This document shows positions 15,476 to 24,883 of a DNA stretch of 40,850 nt, piece by piece. The stretch spans positions 19,231 through 60,080 of the forward strand of contig JAGWBY010000019.1 of NCBI GenBank assembly GCA_021295675.1, written 5' to 3'. Source of the DNA: Candidatus Latescibacterota bacterium (lineage in GTDB: Bacteria; Latescibacterota; UBA2968; UBA8231). The first letter of the stretch is position 1. The number at the start of each line of letters is the position of its first letter. Below the pieces are notes generated by a model that was given only the letters and a program-made list of their open reading frames with translations, searched no databases and was not told the origin of the DNA. The position numbers and the translations under genes were made by a program.

Positions 15476-16792
15476 TTAGCCGCGGCGTCCCTGGATCTTG
15501 CCTCGCTTCATAAATCCCTCGTAGTGGCGCGTCATTAGCTGAGATTCTAATTGCTGCAAGGTATCTAAAGCCACGCCAACGACGATCAAAAGCCCCGTTC
15601 CACCAAAAAACTGGGCAAAAGAAGGAGCCACGTTGAATTGCCTGGTGACGAAGAAAGGAAAGATGGCCACCATAGCGAGGGCAATAGAGCCCGGCAGGGT
15701 AATGCGCGTCATAATGCCATCAATGTGCTGGGCAGTCCGGGGACCGGGGCGGACGCCAGGGATGAATCCCCCGTGCTTTTTCATGTTGTCAGAGAGCTGA
15801 TTGGGATCCATGACGATGGCCGTATAAAAATAACAAAAGAAGATGATCATTAGCCCATAGACAAACCAATAAAACATGGATTCGGTCGAGAAAAACGAAC
15901 CAATCGCCAGCATGAATTCATGGCCTGGGAACATCTGCGTGATCGTACCGGGCAGAAACATAATCGACTGGGCAAATATGATCGGAATCACACCCGCGGT
16001 GTTGATCCGCAGCGGAATGTGCGTGGTCTGGCCGCCGTAAACCCGACGCCCGACGACGCGCTTGGCGTACTGCACGGGAATTTTGCGCAAGCCCTGAGTC
16101 AGCAAAATCACAAAGGCCACTACGGCAAACATGAGCGCGATGAGGAGGAGCTCTTCAATTATATTCTTGCTGAAACCGCGGTTGATGATGAAGAGATTGT
16201 ATTCCTGATTGATCGCGTAGGGCAACTCGGCGATGATGCCGATGAAGATGATCAGGGAAATGCCGTTGCCAATACCGCGTTCCGTGATCTGCTCGCCCAA
16301 CCACATGATAAAGATCGTGCCAGTGGTAATCGTCAGCATGGTCGCCAGCGTAAAGCCAATGCCTGGGTCGGCAACGGCTGGCTGACCCGAGTACGGGGCC
16401 TTGATGCTGGTAATGAAAAAACTGACGCCGTAGGATTGAGCAGCCGCTAGAAAGACCGTACCATAGCGCGTGTACTGAGTAATTTTCTTGCGCCCCTCTT
16501 CGCCTTCGCGCTGCAATTTCTGGAAGTAGGGAATAACCGCGCCCAGCAACTGCAAAATGATTGAGGCACTAATATAGGGCATAATGCCCAAAGCGAAGAT
16601 CGTCCCACGGGTAAAGGCACCACCCACGAACATGTCGTACAGCCCAAAGAGAGTGTTGCCGGCGCTTTCAAAGTACTCTTTGAGCACGACCAACTCGACG
16701 CCGGGGACCGTGATCTGACCACCGATGCGATGGATGCGACGCCGCAAATCGGGGATTTTGAAGCAGTTTTGGAAACTCTGCACCAATTGCAT
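15476..16792 (-). CDS. secY: Protein translocase subunit SecY, first membrane helix shortened
   Basis: SecY is the channel of the Sec export system in the cytoplasmic membrane. The 438-residue product shows the family motifs [37 protein letters not shown] and the C-terminal [13 protein letters not shown]. The N-terminus reads DLRRRI then [11 protein letters not shown], whereas family members have about nine hydrophobic residues between these blocks (E. coli LFVIGALIV). Most of transmembrane helix 1 is therefore missing, an in-frame loss of about 27 nt near 16732. ATG 16792 overlaps the rplO stop (TGATG) and has a GAGGTG ribosome site. Confidence 0.95.
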   Translation of the reverse strand: MQLVQSFQNCFKIPDLRRRIHRIGGQITVPGVELVVLKEYFESAGNTLFGLYDMFVGGAFTRGTIFALGIMPYISASIILQLLGAVIPYFQKLQREGEEGRKKITQYTRYGTVFLAAAQSYGVSFFITSIKAPYSGQPAVADPGIGFTLATMLTITTGTIFIMWLGEQITERGIGNGISLIIFIGIIAELPYAINQEYNLFIINRGFSKNIIEELLLIALMFAVVAFVILLTQGLRKIPVQYAKRVVGRRVYGGQTTHIPLRINTAGVIPIIFAQSIMFLPGTITQMFPGHEFMLAIGSFFSTESMFYWFVYGLMIIFFCYFYTAIVMDPNQLSDNMKKHGGFIPGVRPGPRTAQHIDGIMTRITLPGSIALAMVAIFPFFVTRQFNVAPSFAQFFGGTGLLIVVGVALDTLQQLESQLMTRHYEGFMKRGKIQGRRG

Positions 16793-17241
16793 CAAATCAC
16801 CTCGGCTTGGCCGCCCGCTTTGGCGATTTTCTCTGCTGCCGCAGCGGAGAATTTGTGCGCTTTGACCGTCAGGGGCTGACTCAGTTCCCCTTCGCCTAGA
16901 ACCTTCAGCAGCCCTGATGCCTTGGCGATCAAGCCGACAGCAGCCATTTCCTCTGGCCCGACTTCCCCGCTGAGTTCCCTCTCTTCAAGATCCCGCAGAT
17001 TGACGACCTGATAGATCGTTTTGAACTTTTGGTTGGAAAAACCCACCTTGGGGATGTGGCGAAACAGCGGCAGCGAACCACCAGTAAACCCAACGCGGTT
17101 ACCGCGTCTAGCACCGGACCTAGCCCGCTGGCCTTTGTGGCCTTTACCCGCAGTTTTGCCCGTCCCCGAACCTGGCCCTTGTCCCAGCCGCTTGCGGTTC
17201 CGCTTAGACCCCGGAGGGCATTTTATATTTTCTAGACGCAT
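16792..17241 (-). CDS. rplO: 50S ribosomal protein L15
   Basis: L15 is a late-assembling protein of the large subunit. The 149-residue protein has the typical extended Gly/Arg-rich start (KRLGQGPGSGTGKTAGKGHKGQ, RSGARRGNRVGFTGG) and the globular C-terminal domain with LTVKAHKFSAAAAEKI. Complete. Its stop shares a base with the secY start, so the two are probably translationally coupled. Confidence 0.97.
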   Translation of the reverse strand: MRLENIKCPPGSKRNRKRLGQGPGSGTGKTAGKGHKGQRARSGARRGNRVGFTGGSLPLFRHIPKVGFSNQKFKTIYQVVNLRDLEERELSGEVGPEEMAAVGLIAKASGLLKVLGEGELSQPLTVKAHKFSAAAAEKIAKAGGQAEVI

Positions 17242-17257
17242 GGCACGCTCTCGCTTA

Positions 17258-17437
17258 CTATTCTACTTCCTCAACTGAAACTAGATGTTTGACTTTGGCA
17301 ATCATACCCCGGATCTGCGGTGTGTCGTCGTGGACGACCTGTTGATATAGACGCTTAATTCCCAAAGCCGAGATCGTCGCCTTTTGACCTTTGGCGCGGC
17401 CGATAGCACTGCGCCGCTGCGTAATGACCAGTTTCAT
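17258..17437 (-). CDS. rpmD: 50S ribosomal protein L30
   Basis: A 59-residue protein, MKLVITQRRSAIGR then ALGIKRLYQQVV and IRGMIAKVKHLV, the standard L30 layout. It lies in the usual position between rpsE and rplO, seven bases after the rpsE stop. Confidence 0.95.
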   Translation of the reverse strand: MKLVITQRRSAIGRAKGQKATISALGIKRLYQQVVHDDTPQIRGMIAKVKHLVSVEEVE

Positions 17438-17444
17438 TAGGCTG

Positions 17445-18008
17445 TCAATCCCAAGCGCGGAGCGATTCCACCGGCACCCCGCGTTCCCGAGCGATCATCT
17501 CGGCACTGCGCAGTTGCGCCAGTGCTTTGACGGTCGCCTTCACTGAATTCTGCACGTTGTTGGAGCCAAGGGATTTGGTCAGAATATCGTGGACGCCGGC
17601 CAACTCCAGTACGATGCGGGTGCCGCCGCTGGCGATGATTCCGGTCCCTGGGGTAGCCGGCTTAAAAAGGACCTTAGCCGCGCCGAAGACTCCGACGACC
17701 TCATGCGGTATCGTCCCGTCGGTCACCGGGACTTCAACGACGTTCTTTTTGGCCGCCTCGGCACCCTTGCGGATAGCCTCGGCGATCTCGCCGGCCTTGC
17801 CAGCGCCAAATCCTACTCGGCCATTGCGGTCGCCAACTACGACCATCGCGCTAAAGCTGAAGCGCCGACCGCCCTTGCGCACATGCGAAACTCGCTTGAT
17901 GCTGTTTTGGACAACAACTTCGCTCAGTTCCGTACCGCTGGGATCGGATTTCGCTCTGTCGGATCTCGCTCTGTCGGATCTCGCTCTGCTAGTATCTGTT
18001 TTCGCCAC
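17445..18008 (-). CDS. rpsE: 30S ribosomal protein S5
   Basis: S5 helps keep translation accurate and lines the mRNA entry tunnel. The conserved core ([56 protein letters not shown]) is complete within 187 residues. The N-terminal extension contains three near-identical pentads of SDRAR type, encoded by three 15-bp repeats at 17944-17988. Such extensions vary among bacteria. Confidence 0.97.
   Translation of the reverse strand: MAKTDTSRARSDRARSDRAKSDPSGTELSEVVVQNSIKRVSHVRKGGRRFSFSAMVVVGDRNGRVGFGAGKAGEIAEAIRKGAEAAKKNVVEVPVTDGTIPHEVVGVFGAAKVLFKPATPGTGIIASGGTRIVLELAGVHDILTKSLGSNNVQNSVKATVKALAQLRSAEMIARERGVPVESLRAWD
17944..17988. repeat. Three 15-bp tandem repeats within rpsE
   Basis: The unit TCGGATCTCGCTCTG occurs three times head to tail, the first copy with one base changed. 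It encodes a basic/acidic pentad repeat in the S5 N-terminal extension, and copy number could vary by slippage. Confidence 0.85.
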
Positions 18009-18019
18009 ACCGTTCTCCC

Positions 18020-18394
18020 TTAGAAATTCAAGCCAGCTTCTCGCGCCCCGTCGGCCACGGCTTTGATCACCCCGTGATAGAGGAAACCGCCGCGATCAAA
18101 GACAACCTGCTCAATGCCTTTTTCGCGCGCCTTAGCAGCGACCATCTTGCCAACCTCGTGTCCTTGTTCCACGCGATTGTCAAACTGCCGTTCCCTTAGC
18201 TCCTGAGACTGAGTAGAAAGCCCTAAAAGGGAATGACCCGCCACGTCGTCAACGAGCTGCACCTCAATATGGCGCAGGGAACGATGCACCACCATGCGCG
18301 GTCGAGCGGATGTCCCGGAGACGATCTTGCGCAGCCGGTGCCGCCGCCGGTGCCGCCGCTGGCGGTTTTCGACCAAGTGTTTTTTGTCTTTCAT
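18020..18394 (-). CDS. rplR: 50S ribosomal protein L18
   Basis: L18 binds 5S rRNA together with L5. The 124-residue protein has an Arg/His-rich start ([16 protein letters not shown]), [20 protein letters not shown] and the C-terminal [26 protein letters not shown]. Complete. Its ATG overlaps the rplF stop (TAATG). Confidence 0.97.
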   Translation of the reverse strand: MKDKKHLVENRQRRHRRRHRLRKIVSGTSARPRMVVHRSLRHIEVQLVDDVAGHSLLGLSTQSQELRERQFDNRVEQGHEVGKMVAAKAREKGIEQVVFDRGGFLYHGVIKAVADGAREAGLNF

Positions 18395-18951
18395 TAGCCT
18401 ACGGCCGTCTTGCCCTGTTTCCAGTGAATAGTCTCGTTCTCATAGCGGATCCCCTTGCCCTTGTAAGGCTCCGGGCGGCGCTTGAAGCGAATATCGGCCG
18501 CCACTTGACCCACGAGTTGCTTGTCGATACCCCTGACGACGATGCGAGCTTGTGCTCCACCCGTACCTGGGGACACTTCGACTTGGATCTGCTCGGGCAC
18601 CTCGTAGATCACCGGATGCGAATAACCTACGTGGAGCACGAACTGTTTGCCTTGGACCTCGGCTCGATACCCTACTCCGAACAGATCCAAGTTCTTGAAA
18701 AAACCCTTGGAGACTCCTTCGACCGCATTGGCGATCAAGGTTCGGGTCAATCCGTGTAGGGAGCGAGCCTGCTTGCTCTCATCTTTGCGCGTTACATTTA
18801 TAACACTGTCCTGCTGAGTCACCGCGAGGTGCTCTGCGACAAACGGCACCTGTAACTGGCCCTTTGGCCCTTTTACGGAGACCTCAGCAGGAGCCAATGC
18901 GACTTCGACGCCCTGCGGTAGAGCAAGGGATTTACTGCCTATGCGCGACAA
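18394..18951 (-). CDS. rplF: 50S ribosomal protein L6
   Basis: L6 lies near the factor-binding site of the large subunit. The 185-residue protein starts [15 protein letters not shown] and keeps [28 protein letters not shown] and the C-terminal [16 protein letters not shown]. The start is a TTG at 18951 with GGGAG upstream; no ATG lies nearby in frame. The frame and family alignment support it. Confidence 0.96.
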   Translation of the reverse strand: MSRIGSKSLALPQGVEVALAPAEVSVKGPKGQLQVPFVAEHLAVTQQDSVINVTRKDESKQARSLHGLTRTLIANAVEGVSKGFFKNLDLFGVGYRAEVQGKQFVLHVGYSHPVIYEVPEQIQVEVSPGTGGAQARIVVRGIDKQLVGQVAADIRFKRRPEPYKGKGIRYENETIHWKQGKTAVG

Positions 18952-18976
18952 TCTAACATTCTCCCAGTGGCTTTAT

Positions 18977-19375
18977 TTACCAGACGCTACAGAGGATTTC
19001 GCCGCCTACGCCGTTCATCCTCGCTTGCTTATCCGTCATCACTCCCTTAGAGGTGGAAACGATGGCGATGCCCAGCCCGCGGAGCACACGCGGAACATCG
19101 GCTTTACCCGCATATTGGCGCAACCCGGGCTTGCTGACGCGCTCTATCCCGCGAATAATGCTATTGTCATTCTGATCATAGCGCAGGTAGAGCCGCAAAA
19201 TGCCCTGCTTGCTGTCTTCGATAAAGGCAAAGTTGTCGATAAAACGGGACTCGGCCAATACGCGGGCCACTTCGCGCTTCAGCCTAGAGGCGGGCACGTC
19301 AACTCTCGGATGCTTGGCACTGGAGGCGTTGCGAATGCGGGTCAACATATCCGCTATGGGATCCGTCATGCTCAT
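18977..19375 (-). CDS. rpsH: 30S ribosomal protein S8
   Basis: S8 is a primary 16S rRNA binder and in E. coli the feedback repressor of the spc operon. The 132-residue protein starts MSMTDPIADMLTRIRNA and ends in the typical GLGIAIVSTSKGVMTDKQAR and GGEILCSVW blocks. Complete. Confidence 0.97.
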   Translation of the reverse strand: MSMTDPIADMLTRIRNASSAKHPRVDVPASRLKREVARVLAESRFIDNFAFIEDSKQGILRLYLRYDQNDNSIIRGIERVSKPGLRQYAGKADVPRVLRGLGIAIVSTSKGVMTDKQARMNGVGGEILCSVW

Positions 19376-19393
19376 ATTGATTTCTCCAGTCCG

Positions 19394-19579
19394 TTACCAG
19401 CTCGCCTTGCTAACGCCCGGAATCTCGCCCCGGAGGGCCAACTCGCGAAAACAGATGCGACACAGGCCGAACTTGCGATATACGGCACGCGGGCGTCCAC
19501 AGCGGTGGCAGCGAGTATAGGCTCGCGATGAAAATTTGGGTTTACGCTGCGCTTTGACTATCAGGCATTTCTTTGGCAT
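19394..19579 (-). CDS. rpsN: 30S ribosomal protein S14, zinc-binding type Z
   Basis: This 61-residue protein is the short zinc form of S14. Its four Cys form C-x2-C-x12-C-x2-C ([20 protein letters not shown]). The usual end of this type, [17 protein letters not shown], is present. Long zinc-free S14 proteins are about 100 residues, so the type is certain. Confidence 0.97.
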   Translation of the reverse strand: MPKKCLIVKAQRKPKFSSRAYTRCHRCGRPRAVYRKFGLCRICFRELALRGEIPGVSKASW

Positions 19580-19599
19580 TAGCAGGTTCTTTCTTAGCT

Positions 19600-20145
19600 C
19601 TATTGACTGAAGGGCATGCCCAACAACCGGAGCAGCTCTTGGCCTTCCTCGTCGCTTTTAGCCGAGGTGACGATGGTGATATTCATGCCCCGGCCTTGGT
19701 CGATCATATCGTAGTTGATCTCGGGAAATATGATCTGTTCCTTGATGCCTAGATTGTAGTTGCCGCGTCCGTCGAAGCTTCTAGGAGGAACCCCGCGAAA
19801 ATCTCGCACCTGCGGCAAGGCGAAACTGATCAAGCGGTCGAGAAAATCGTACATGCGTCCTCCCCGCAAGGTGACCATGCAGCCGACCGGCATACCGGCG
19901 CGCAACTTGAAGTTTGAGATCGCCTTCTTGGCGTGGCGGATGGCGGGCTTTTGACCGGTGATCGCCGTCAATTCGGATACCGCACCTTCGAGCACCTTGG
20001 GCTCCTGCACTGCTTCGCCAACTCCCATATTGACGATGACCTTCTGTAGGCGCGGAACCTGCATGTCATTTTTAAGTGAGAAGCGGGTCTTGAGCTGAGG
20101 CAGGACCTCTTCTCTGTAGTGTTTTTTGAGTCTGGCTTCGTACAT
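19600..20145 (-). CDS. rplE: 50S ribosomal protein L5
   Basis: L5 binds 5S rRNA and contacts P-site tRNA. The 181-residue protein has [55 protein letters not shown] and [19 protein letters not shown]. All blocks are present and the size is normal. It follows rplX by three bases. Confidence 0.97.
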   Translation of the reverse strand: MYEARLKKHYREEVLPQLKTRFSLKNDMQVPRLQKVIVNMGVGEAVQEPKVLEGAVSELTAITGQKPAIRHAKKAISNFKLRAGMPVGCMVTLRGGRMYDFLDRLISFALPQVRDFRGVPPRSFDGRGNYNLGIKEQIIFPEINYDMIDQGRGMNITIVTSAKSDEEGQELLRLLGMPFSQ

Positions 20146-20148
20146 GGC

Positions 20149-20466
20149 TTATTCTGGATCAATCATTTCGCCGCTGCGCACAGAGACACGCACGCATTTG
20201 CCATTGTCCAATTTCTTGTGACCGATGCGCGTTGGTAGGTCTGTCTTGGGGCAAACGATCATGACATTGGAAACGTGAATGGGTGCCTCGCGCTCAACGA
20301 TACCCCCTTGGGGATCGCGCGATGTGGGGCGGGTGTGGTGTTTGCGCATATTCACGCCTTCGACGATAATCCGCCCCCGATCCTTAAACACGCTAAGTAC
20401 CGTCGAGCGACGTCCTTTGTCGTTGCCGCTTATGACCTGTATTGTATCGTCTTTGCGAATGTCCAT
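20149..20466 (-). CDS. rplX: 50S ribosomal protein L24
   Basis: L24 starts assembly of the large subunit. The 105-residue protein shows a KOW motif (DDTIQVISGNDKGRRSTVLSV) and the family blocks RIIVEGVNMRKHH and GGIVEREAPIHVSNVMIVCP. Complete and in the usual place after rplN. Confidence 0.97.
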   Translation of the reverse strand: MDIRKDDTIQVISGNDKGRRSTVLSVFKDRGRIIVEGVNMRKHHTRPTSRDPQGGIVEREAPIHVSNVMIVCPKTDLPTRIGHKKLDNGKCVRVSVRSGEMIDPE

Positions 20467-20477
20467 TGCGCTCTTCC

Positions 20478-20846
20478 TCAGACTACCTCAGGGGCTAGCG
20501 AGACGATGCGCATGTATTGCTTCTCGCGCAGCTCGCGGGCCACAGGCCCAAATATGCGAGTACCTGTTGGCTCTTTGTCGTCGTTGACCAATACAGCGGC
20601 GTTGTCGTCAAAGCGAATATAAGAGCCATCGGGACGGCGATACTCCTTCTTGGTCCGCACGACTACGGCCTTGACCACTTGCCCTTCCTCTAAAGGCCCG
20701 TTCGGCGCTACACCGTGGACGGCGACTACGATCAGATCGCCAATACTGGCATAGCGCTTGCGAGAGCCACCGAGCACGCGAATGCAGCGGCCTGTGCGGG
20801 CCCCGGCGTTATCTGCCATTTTGACTACGCTGTATTCCCGAATCAT
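20478..20846 (-). CDS. rplN: 50S ribosomal protein L14
   Basis: The 122-residue protein contains [48 protein letters not shown] and [27 protein letters not shown], all typical of L14, which contacts 16S rRNA across the subunit interface. It is complete and starts the spc part of the cluster, 27 bases after rpsQ. Confidence 0.97.
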   Translation of the reverse strand: MIREYSVVKMADNAGARTGRCIRVLGGSRKRYASIGDLIVVAVHGVAPNGPLEEGQVVKAVVVRTKKEYRRPDGSYIRFDDNAAVLVNDDKEPTGTRIFGPVARELREKQYMRIVSLAPEVV

Positions 20847-20873
20847 TTTGTTCCTACAAGCCTAAATTTTTGT

Positions 20874-21131
20874 TTACTGCCGCTCTAATATATCAACGAG
20901 CCGCCAACGCTTGGTTTTGCTCATGGGGCGGCATTCCTCAATACGCACGAGATCGCCAACCTGCGACTCTTCTCGCTCGTCGTGGGCGACGAACTTGGCA
21001 GTGCGGCGGATGATCCGGCCATACAGGGCATGCGAAATGCGCTGTTCGACCGCTACGATCCGCGTCTTGACGTTGTTGGCTTTGAGCACTCGGCCTTCGG
21101 CCTGACGCCGGCCTATTTTTCGTTTAGCCAT
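20874..21131 (-). CDS. rpsQ: 30S ribosomal protein S17
   Basis: This 85-residue OB-fold protein binds 16S rRNA. The core reads KTRIVAVEQRISHALYGRIIRRT, then HDEREESQVGDLVRIEECRPMSKTKRWRLV, as in the family. Complete. It follows rpmC by eight bases. Confidence 0.97.
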   Translation of the reverse strand: MAKRKIGRRQAEGRVLKANNVKTRIVAVEQRISHALYGRIIRRTAKFVAHDEREESQVGDLVRIEECRPMSKTKRWRLVDILERQ

Positions 21132-21139
21132 TTTCCACC

Positions 21140-21355
21140 TTATTTCCCACTGGCCAAGGAACGAATGTCGAGTGCGTGCTCTTTGAGTACGGTGTGTGCC
21201 TTGGCAATATCGCGCCGCACTTGCCGCAATCGAATAGGACTAGTCAACTGACCAGCGACGTGCTGAAAACGCAGGTTGAAGAATTCCTCGTGCAGTTCTT
21301 CCAACCTGTTTTGCACTTCCTCTGAACTCATCTCGCGTAATTCGCTGACCTTCAT
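21140..21355 (-). CDS. rpmC: 50S ribosomal protein L29
   Basis: L29 lies at the exit tunnel and helps bind trigger factor and SRP. The 71-residue protein starts MKVSELREMSSEEVQNRL and continues HEEFFNLRFQHVAGQLTSPIRLRQVRRDIA, a standard two-helix L29. The start at 21355 is used because it begins the conserved helix and follows the rplP stop by four bases; the longer open frame overlaps rplP. Confidence 0.96.
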   Translation of the reverse strand: MKVSELREMSSEEVQNRLEELHEEFFNLRFQHVAGQLTSPIRLRQVRRDIAKAHTVLKEHALDIRSLASGK

Positions 21356-21359
21356 AATC

Positions 21360-21767
21360 TCATACTCGTTTGACGACCTTGGTCTTGATGGGCAGTTTGT
21401 GGCCAGCACGGCGGAATGCCTCGCGGGCCGTGTCTTCGGGCACCCCAGAAAGCTCGACCATCACCCGTCCAGGTTTGACCACCGCAACCCATCCCTCGGG
21501 CGGACCCTTGCCTTTACCCATGCGGGTTTCGGCCGGTTTCTTGGTGATCGGTTTGTCGGGAAAAATGCGGATCCACATCTTGCCAGTACGGCTCATCGCC
21601 CGACTAATCGCCACGCGCATAGCCTCGATCTGACGGCTGGTAATCCAACAAGGCTCGAGAGCTTTGAGGCCGTATTCGCCGAAGGAGACCATGTCCCCGC
21701 CTTTGGTTTGGCCGCGCATGCGACCGCGCGCCTGCTTCCTCCACTTGGACTTCTTGGGCATCAACAT
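21360..21767 (-). CDS. rplP: 50S ribosomal protein L16
   Basis: L16 is near the A-site tRNA and is needed for peptidyl transfer architecture. The 135-residue protein has [58 protein letters not shown] and [14 protein letters not shown]. Complete. Confidence 0.97.
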   Translation of the reverse strand: MLMPKKSKWRKQARGRMRGQTKGGDMVSFGEYGLKALEPCWITSRQIEAMRVAISRAMSRTGKMWIRIFPDKPITKKPAETRMGKGKGPPEGWVAVVKPGRVMVELSGVPEDTAREAFRRAGHKLPIKTKVVKRV

Positions 21768-21785
21768 AAGAGAGCCTCGCTGTAA

Positions 21786-22442
21786 TCAGACCGCCTGAGC
21801 GGCCCCTTCTCCTTCGGCCATAACTTCGCCGTGACAAATCCAAACTTTTACGCCCACAGTCCCCGATACGGTATAAGCCGTTGCCATAGCGTAGTCGATA
21901 TCAGCGCGCAGCGTGTGCAACGGGACCCGACCGGCTGGCTCAGAACGCTCGCGCCTGCCCATCTCCGAACCACCGATGCGCCCGGAACAGACGATGCGGA
22001 TACCCTCGGCCCCCATGCGCATCGACGAAGCTACAGATTTCTTCATGGCCCGGCGAAAGGAAACGCGTTGTTCTAGCTGGCGGGCCAGATTGTCGGCCAC
22101 TAGCTGAGCATCTAGTTCGGGCTTCTTGATCTCTTGGATGTTGAGCGAGACATCCTTGCTGGTCAATGCCTTGAGCTCATCGCGAATTTTATCGACTTCG
22201 GCCCCGCGACGACCAATGGCAATACCAGGACGCGCTGTATGCACTTCAACGGTAACTCGCTTGGGCTGGCGTTCAATATTGATCTGAGATACGCCAGCTC
22301 GCTGTAGGCGCTGGCGCACATAGCGCCGCAACATGAGGTCTTCCTTGAGCAACTCGGAAAAATCCTTTTCGGCGAACCAATTTGAACGCCAAGGTTTGAT
22401 GACCCCGAGACGGAAGCCGTATGGATGTGTTTTCTGGCCCAA
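21786..22442 (-). CDS. rpsC: 30S ribosomal protein S3
   Basis: S3 lines the mRNA entry site and has helicase activity together with S4 and S5. The 218-residue protein starts MGQKTHPYGFRLGVIKPWRS, has the KH domain with RPGIAIGRRGAEVDKIRDEL, and the C-terminal domain with AEGIRIVCSGRIGG and ADIDYAMATAYTVSGTVGVKVWI. The start is TTG at 22442 with a GGGGG ribosome site six bases before. Confidence 0.97.
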   Translation of the reverse strand: MGQKTHPYGFRLGVIKPWRSNWFAEKDFSELLKEDLMLRRYVRQRLQRAGVSQINIERQPKRVTVEVHTARPGIAIGRRGAEVDKIRDELKALTSKDVSLNIQEIKKPELDAQLVADNLARQLEQRVSFRRAMKKSVASSMRMGAEGIRIVCSGRIGGSEMGRRERSEPAGRVPLHTLRADIDYAMATAYTVSGTVGVKVWICHGEVMAEGEGAAQAV

Positions 22443-22452
22443 AGTATCCCCC

Positions 22453-22800
22453 TTAATTGACCTCGTCGCTGACGACGACCGTGAGATTGCAGTGGCGCTT
22501 GCGAATGCGATCGGCCGAGCCTCGGGCTCGCGGACGAATGCGCTTGAGATCGCGTCCTTCGTCCGCGAAGACGCGAGTTACGTAGAGATCATCGGCGTCA
22601 ACCGGATTTTCCTCGTCTTGATTGATCCCATTCGATATAGCCGAACGCAGGGTCTTTTCGACCAGCTTGGCCACCGGGCGCGGCGAAAATCGAAGAACTG
22701 TAAGCGCCTCATCGACCGGCTTGCCGCGAATCAGGTCAATAAGCTGGCGCACCTTAGTAGTCGGGACGCCAATTTGTTTGAGGACGGCTTGGGCTTCCAT
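22453..22800 (-). CDS. rplV: 50S ribosomal protein L22
   Basis: L22 lines the exit tunnel with its long hairpin. The 115-residue protein has PTTKVRQLIDLIRGKPVDEALTVL and VTRVFADEGRDLKRIRPRARGSADRIRKR, the last forming the tunnel loop where macrolide resistance changes occur in other species. No unusual insertion is visible. Complete. Confidence 0.97.
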   Translation of the reverse strand: MEAQAVLKQIGVPTTKVRQLIDLIRGKPVDEALTVLRFSPRPVAKLVEKTLRSAISNGINQDEENPVDADDLYVTRVFADEGRDLKRIRPRARGSADRIRKRHCNLTVVVSDEVN

Positions 22801-22801
22801 G

Positions 22802-23089
22802 CTATTGAATCCTCGTGCCGCGCTCGGTCAACCGGCCTCCGTGACCGCGAAAAGTGCGGGTCGGAGCGAATTCGCCGAGCTTGTGCCCTACCATGTTCTC
22901 AGTGATGTACACTGGAATGAACTTATTGCCGTTGTAAACGGCTAGCGTATGGCCGACGAAGTCGGGCGTAATGGTTGAGCGCCGCGACCAAGTCCTCACG
23001 ACCTGTTTGTCGCCCGTGCGATTGAGGTACTCGACCTTTTTTGCTAAATGCCCGTCAATAAAAGGGCCTTTTTTGATCGATCTTGGCAT
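22802..23089 (-). CDS. rpsS: 30S ribosomal protein S19
   Basis: The 95-residue protein starts [19 protein letters not shown], with [22 protein letters not shown] and [16 protein letters not shown], all typical for this head protein that partners S13. Complete. One base separates it from rplV. Confidence 0.97.
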   Translation of the reverse strand: MPRSIKKGPFIDGHLAKKVEYLNRTGDKQVVRTWSRRSTITPDFVGHTLAVYNGNKFIPVYITENMVGHKLGEFAPTRTFRGHGGRLTERGTRIQ

Positions 23090-23098
23090 AATATCTCT

Positions 23099-23932
23099 CT
23101 ACTTCGCGTTGCGCCGACGTATAATCCACTGATTGCTTTGGTTTTTGCGCTTGCGCGTCTTGTAGCCCTTGGTGGGCTTGCCCCAAGGGGTGACCGGGTG
23201 CCGTCCCCCTGAAGATCGGCCTTCTCCCCCCCCATGCGGGTGGTCAACCGGATTCATAACTACGCCCCGCACCTTGGGTCTGCGCCCCAACCAACGGGAG
23301 CGACCCGCTTTGCCAATGACAATATTGGCGTGTTCTATATTGCCTACCTGCCCCAAGGTGGCCATGCACTGGACGGGTACTTCGCGATTTTCCCCAGAAG
23401 GAAGGCGCAGTTGCGCCCTTCCGTCATCGCGACCGAGAAGTTGCACTTCAGCGCCCGCGCTGCGCGCCAGCTGCCCGCCGCGACCGGGATTAAGCTCGAC
23501 ATTGTGAACCGTTGCTCCCAAGGGAATATTAGCCAACGGCAGGGCATTGCCGACCCGGATTGGAACATTGGGACCCGCGGAAATCTCAGCCCCAACCTTC
23601 AGGCCCAAAGGCGCGAGAATATAGCGCTTATCTCCATCGGCATAGACAATCAGAGCAATAAACGCCGAGCGGTTGGGATCGTATTCTATCGCGGCAACCC
23701 GACCCGGCACACCAAGCTTGGTGCGCTTGAAGTCGATGACGCGATAGCGCCGCTTATGCCCCCCTCCGCGCCGACGCATAGTCATGCGACCTTGATTGTT
23801 GCGCCCACCCGATTTGCTAACAGCAGCAGCGAGTAACGGCTTCTCGGGCTTGCTGCGCGTCAGTTCCTCAAAGGAGTTGACCGTCTTGTAGCGCAGGGTC
23901 GGAGTTGTGGGTCGGAATTTCTTGACTGCCAT
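23099..23932 (-). CDS. rplB: 50S ribosomal protein L2
   Basis: L2 is essential for subunit joining and the peptidyl-transferase centre. The 277-residue protein keeps [22 protein letters not shown], the [15 protein letters not shown] block and the highly conserved [21 protein letters not shown], whose His lies close to the catalytic centre. Complete. Confidence 0.98.
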   Translation of the reverse strand: MAVKKFRPTTPTLRYKTVNSFEELTRSKPEKPLLAAAVSKSGGRNNQGRMTMRRRGGGHKRRYRVIDFKRTKLGVPGRVAAIEYDPNRSAFIALIVYADGDKRYILAPLGLKVGAEISAGPNVPIRVGNALPLANIPLGATVHNVELNPGRGGQLARSAGAEVQLLGRDDGRAQLRLPSGENREVPVQCMATLGQVGNIEHANIVIGKAGRSRWLGRRPKVRGVVMNPVDHPHGGGEGRSSGGRHPVTPWGKPTKGYKTRKRKNQSNQWIIRRRNAK

Positions 23933-23948
23933 CTTAAGTCCAGTTTAG

Positions 23949-24233
23949 CTAGGTATTTTCTGCAAATTCAATGGAGTCGCCGGCCTTAAGAGTCACGTAA
24001 GCCTTTTTCCAACCGGCACGCCGCCCCAAGTACATCCCTTGCCGCTTGGGCTTGCTGGGGACTTTAATGGTGCGGACAGATTCGACCTTAACTGCAAAAA
24101 TGGATTCTACTGCCTGGCGGATCTGGAGTTTACTGGCCTTGGGATGGACGCGAAAGGCGTATTTGTTACTCTCGCGCAACATGGAGGCTTTCTCAGTAAT
24201 CACCGGCTTCTGAATAATCGTTCGCGGATTCAT
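23949..24233 (-). CDS. rplW: 50S ribosomal protein L23
   Basis: L23 forms the tunnel-exit docking site for trigger factor and SRP. The protein has MNPRTIIQKPVITEKASML, NKYAFRVHPKASKLQIRQAVE and PSKPKRQGMYLGRRAGWKKAYVTL. The ATG at 24233 gives 94 residues and has AGAGG upstream. A GTG at 24254 would add MAKEAEK and overlap the end of rplD, which is also possible. Confidence 0.95.
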   Translation of the reverse strand: MNPRTIIQKPVITEKASMLRESNKYAFRVHPKASKLQIRQAVESIFAVKVESVRTIKVPSKPKRQGMYLGRRAGWKKAYVTLKAGDSIEFAENT

Positions 24234-24237
24234 TTTC

Positions 24238-24876
24238 TCAGCCTCTTTGGCCACGGTTTGCTACGAGCCGGTCAAAGGCTTGGCGCGTAAATAAAACCAC
24301 GTCCGCTGCCAACAAATCATATGTAGATAGCGCCCCTATATGGGCCATTTTCACCTTGGGCAGATTGCGGCTCGATTTGAGCAACACAGGGGAACTTTCC
24401 GCAGTGATGAACAGAACCTTCTGATCTTTGAGGCCGCACGCTTCAATAACCTTCTGGAAGGAACGGGTACTGGGAGCAGGAAAGTCGAAGTCTGTGACGA
24501 TCTTGACCTGCCCTTCCGTACCTTTGAGCGTGAGTGCAGAGCGGAATGCCAAACGCTTGAGGGACTTGGGCAGCTTAGAAAAATAAGAACGAGGACGAGG
24601 ACCAAAGGCCACACCACCGCCGCGTACCAAAGGCGAGCGAAGCGAACCTCGACGCGCCCAACCTGTGCCTTTCTGGCGGTGGTGCTTCTTACTCGTACGG
24701 GCTATTTCAGAGCGGGTCTTAGTCGAGGCCGTTCCTTGCCGCTGATTCGCTTGATGGGCGACAACCGCTCGGTAGAGGGCGTATTCCGAAACCGCAATGC
24801 CGAACAAATCCTCGGGCAGTTCCACTGAGCCGTTTGCCTGGCCTTCGTTGTTTAGCTCTTCTACCTGCGCACCCAT
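24238..24876 (-). CDS. rplD: 50S ribosomal protein L4
   Basis: L4 lines the exit tunnel and in E. coli represses its own operon. The 212-residue protein has the tunnel-loop region NQRQGTASTKTRSEIARTSKK, then QKGTGWARRGSLRSPLVRGGG and the C-terminal domain with SSRNLPKVKMAHIGALSTYDLLAAD. It is complete. Its ATG follows the rpsJ stop by only seven bases and no ribosome site is visible. rplC normally stands in this place and is absent. Confidence 0.96.
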   Translation of the reverse strand: MGAQVEELNNEGQANGSVELPEDLFGIAVSEYALYRAVVAHQANQRQGTASTKTRSEIARTSKKHHRQKGTGWARRGSLRSPLVRGGGVAFGPRPRSYFSKLPKSLKRLAFRSALTLKGTEGQVKIVTDFDFPAPSTRSFQKVIEACGLKDQKVLFITAESSPVLLKSSRNLPKVKMAHIGALSTYDLLAADVVLFTRQAFDRLVANRGQRG

Positions 24877-24883
24877 GATCGAA

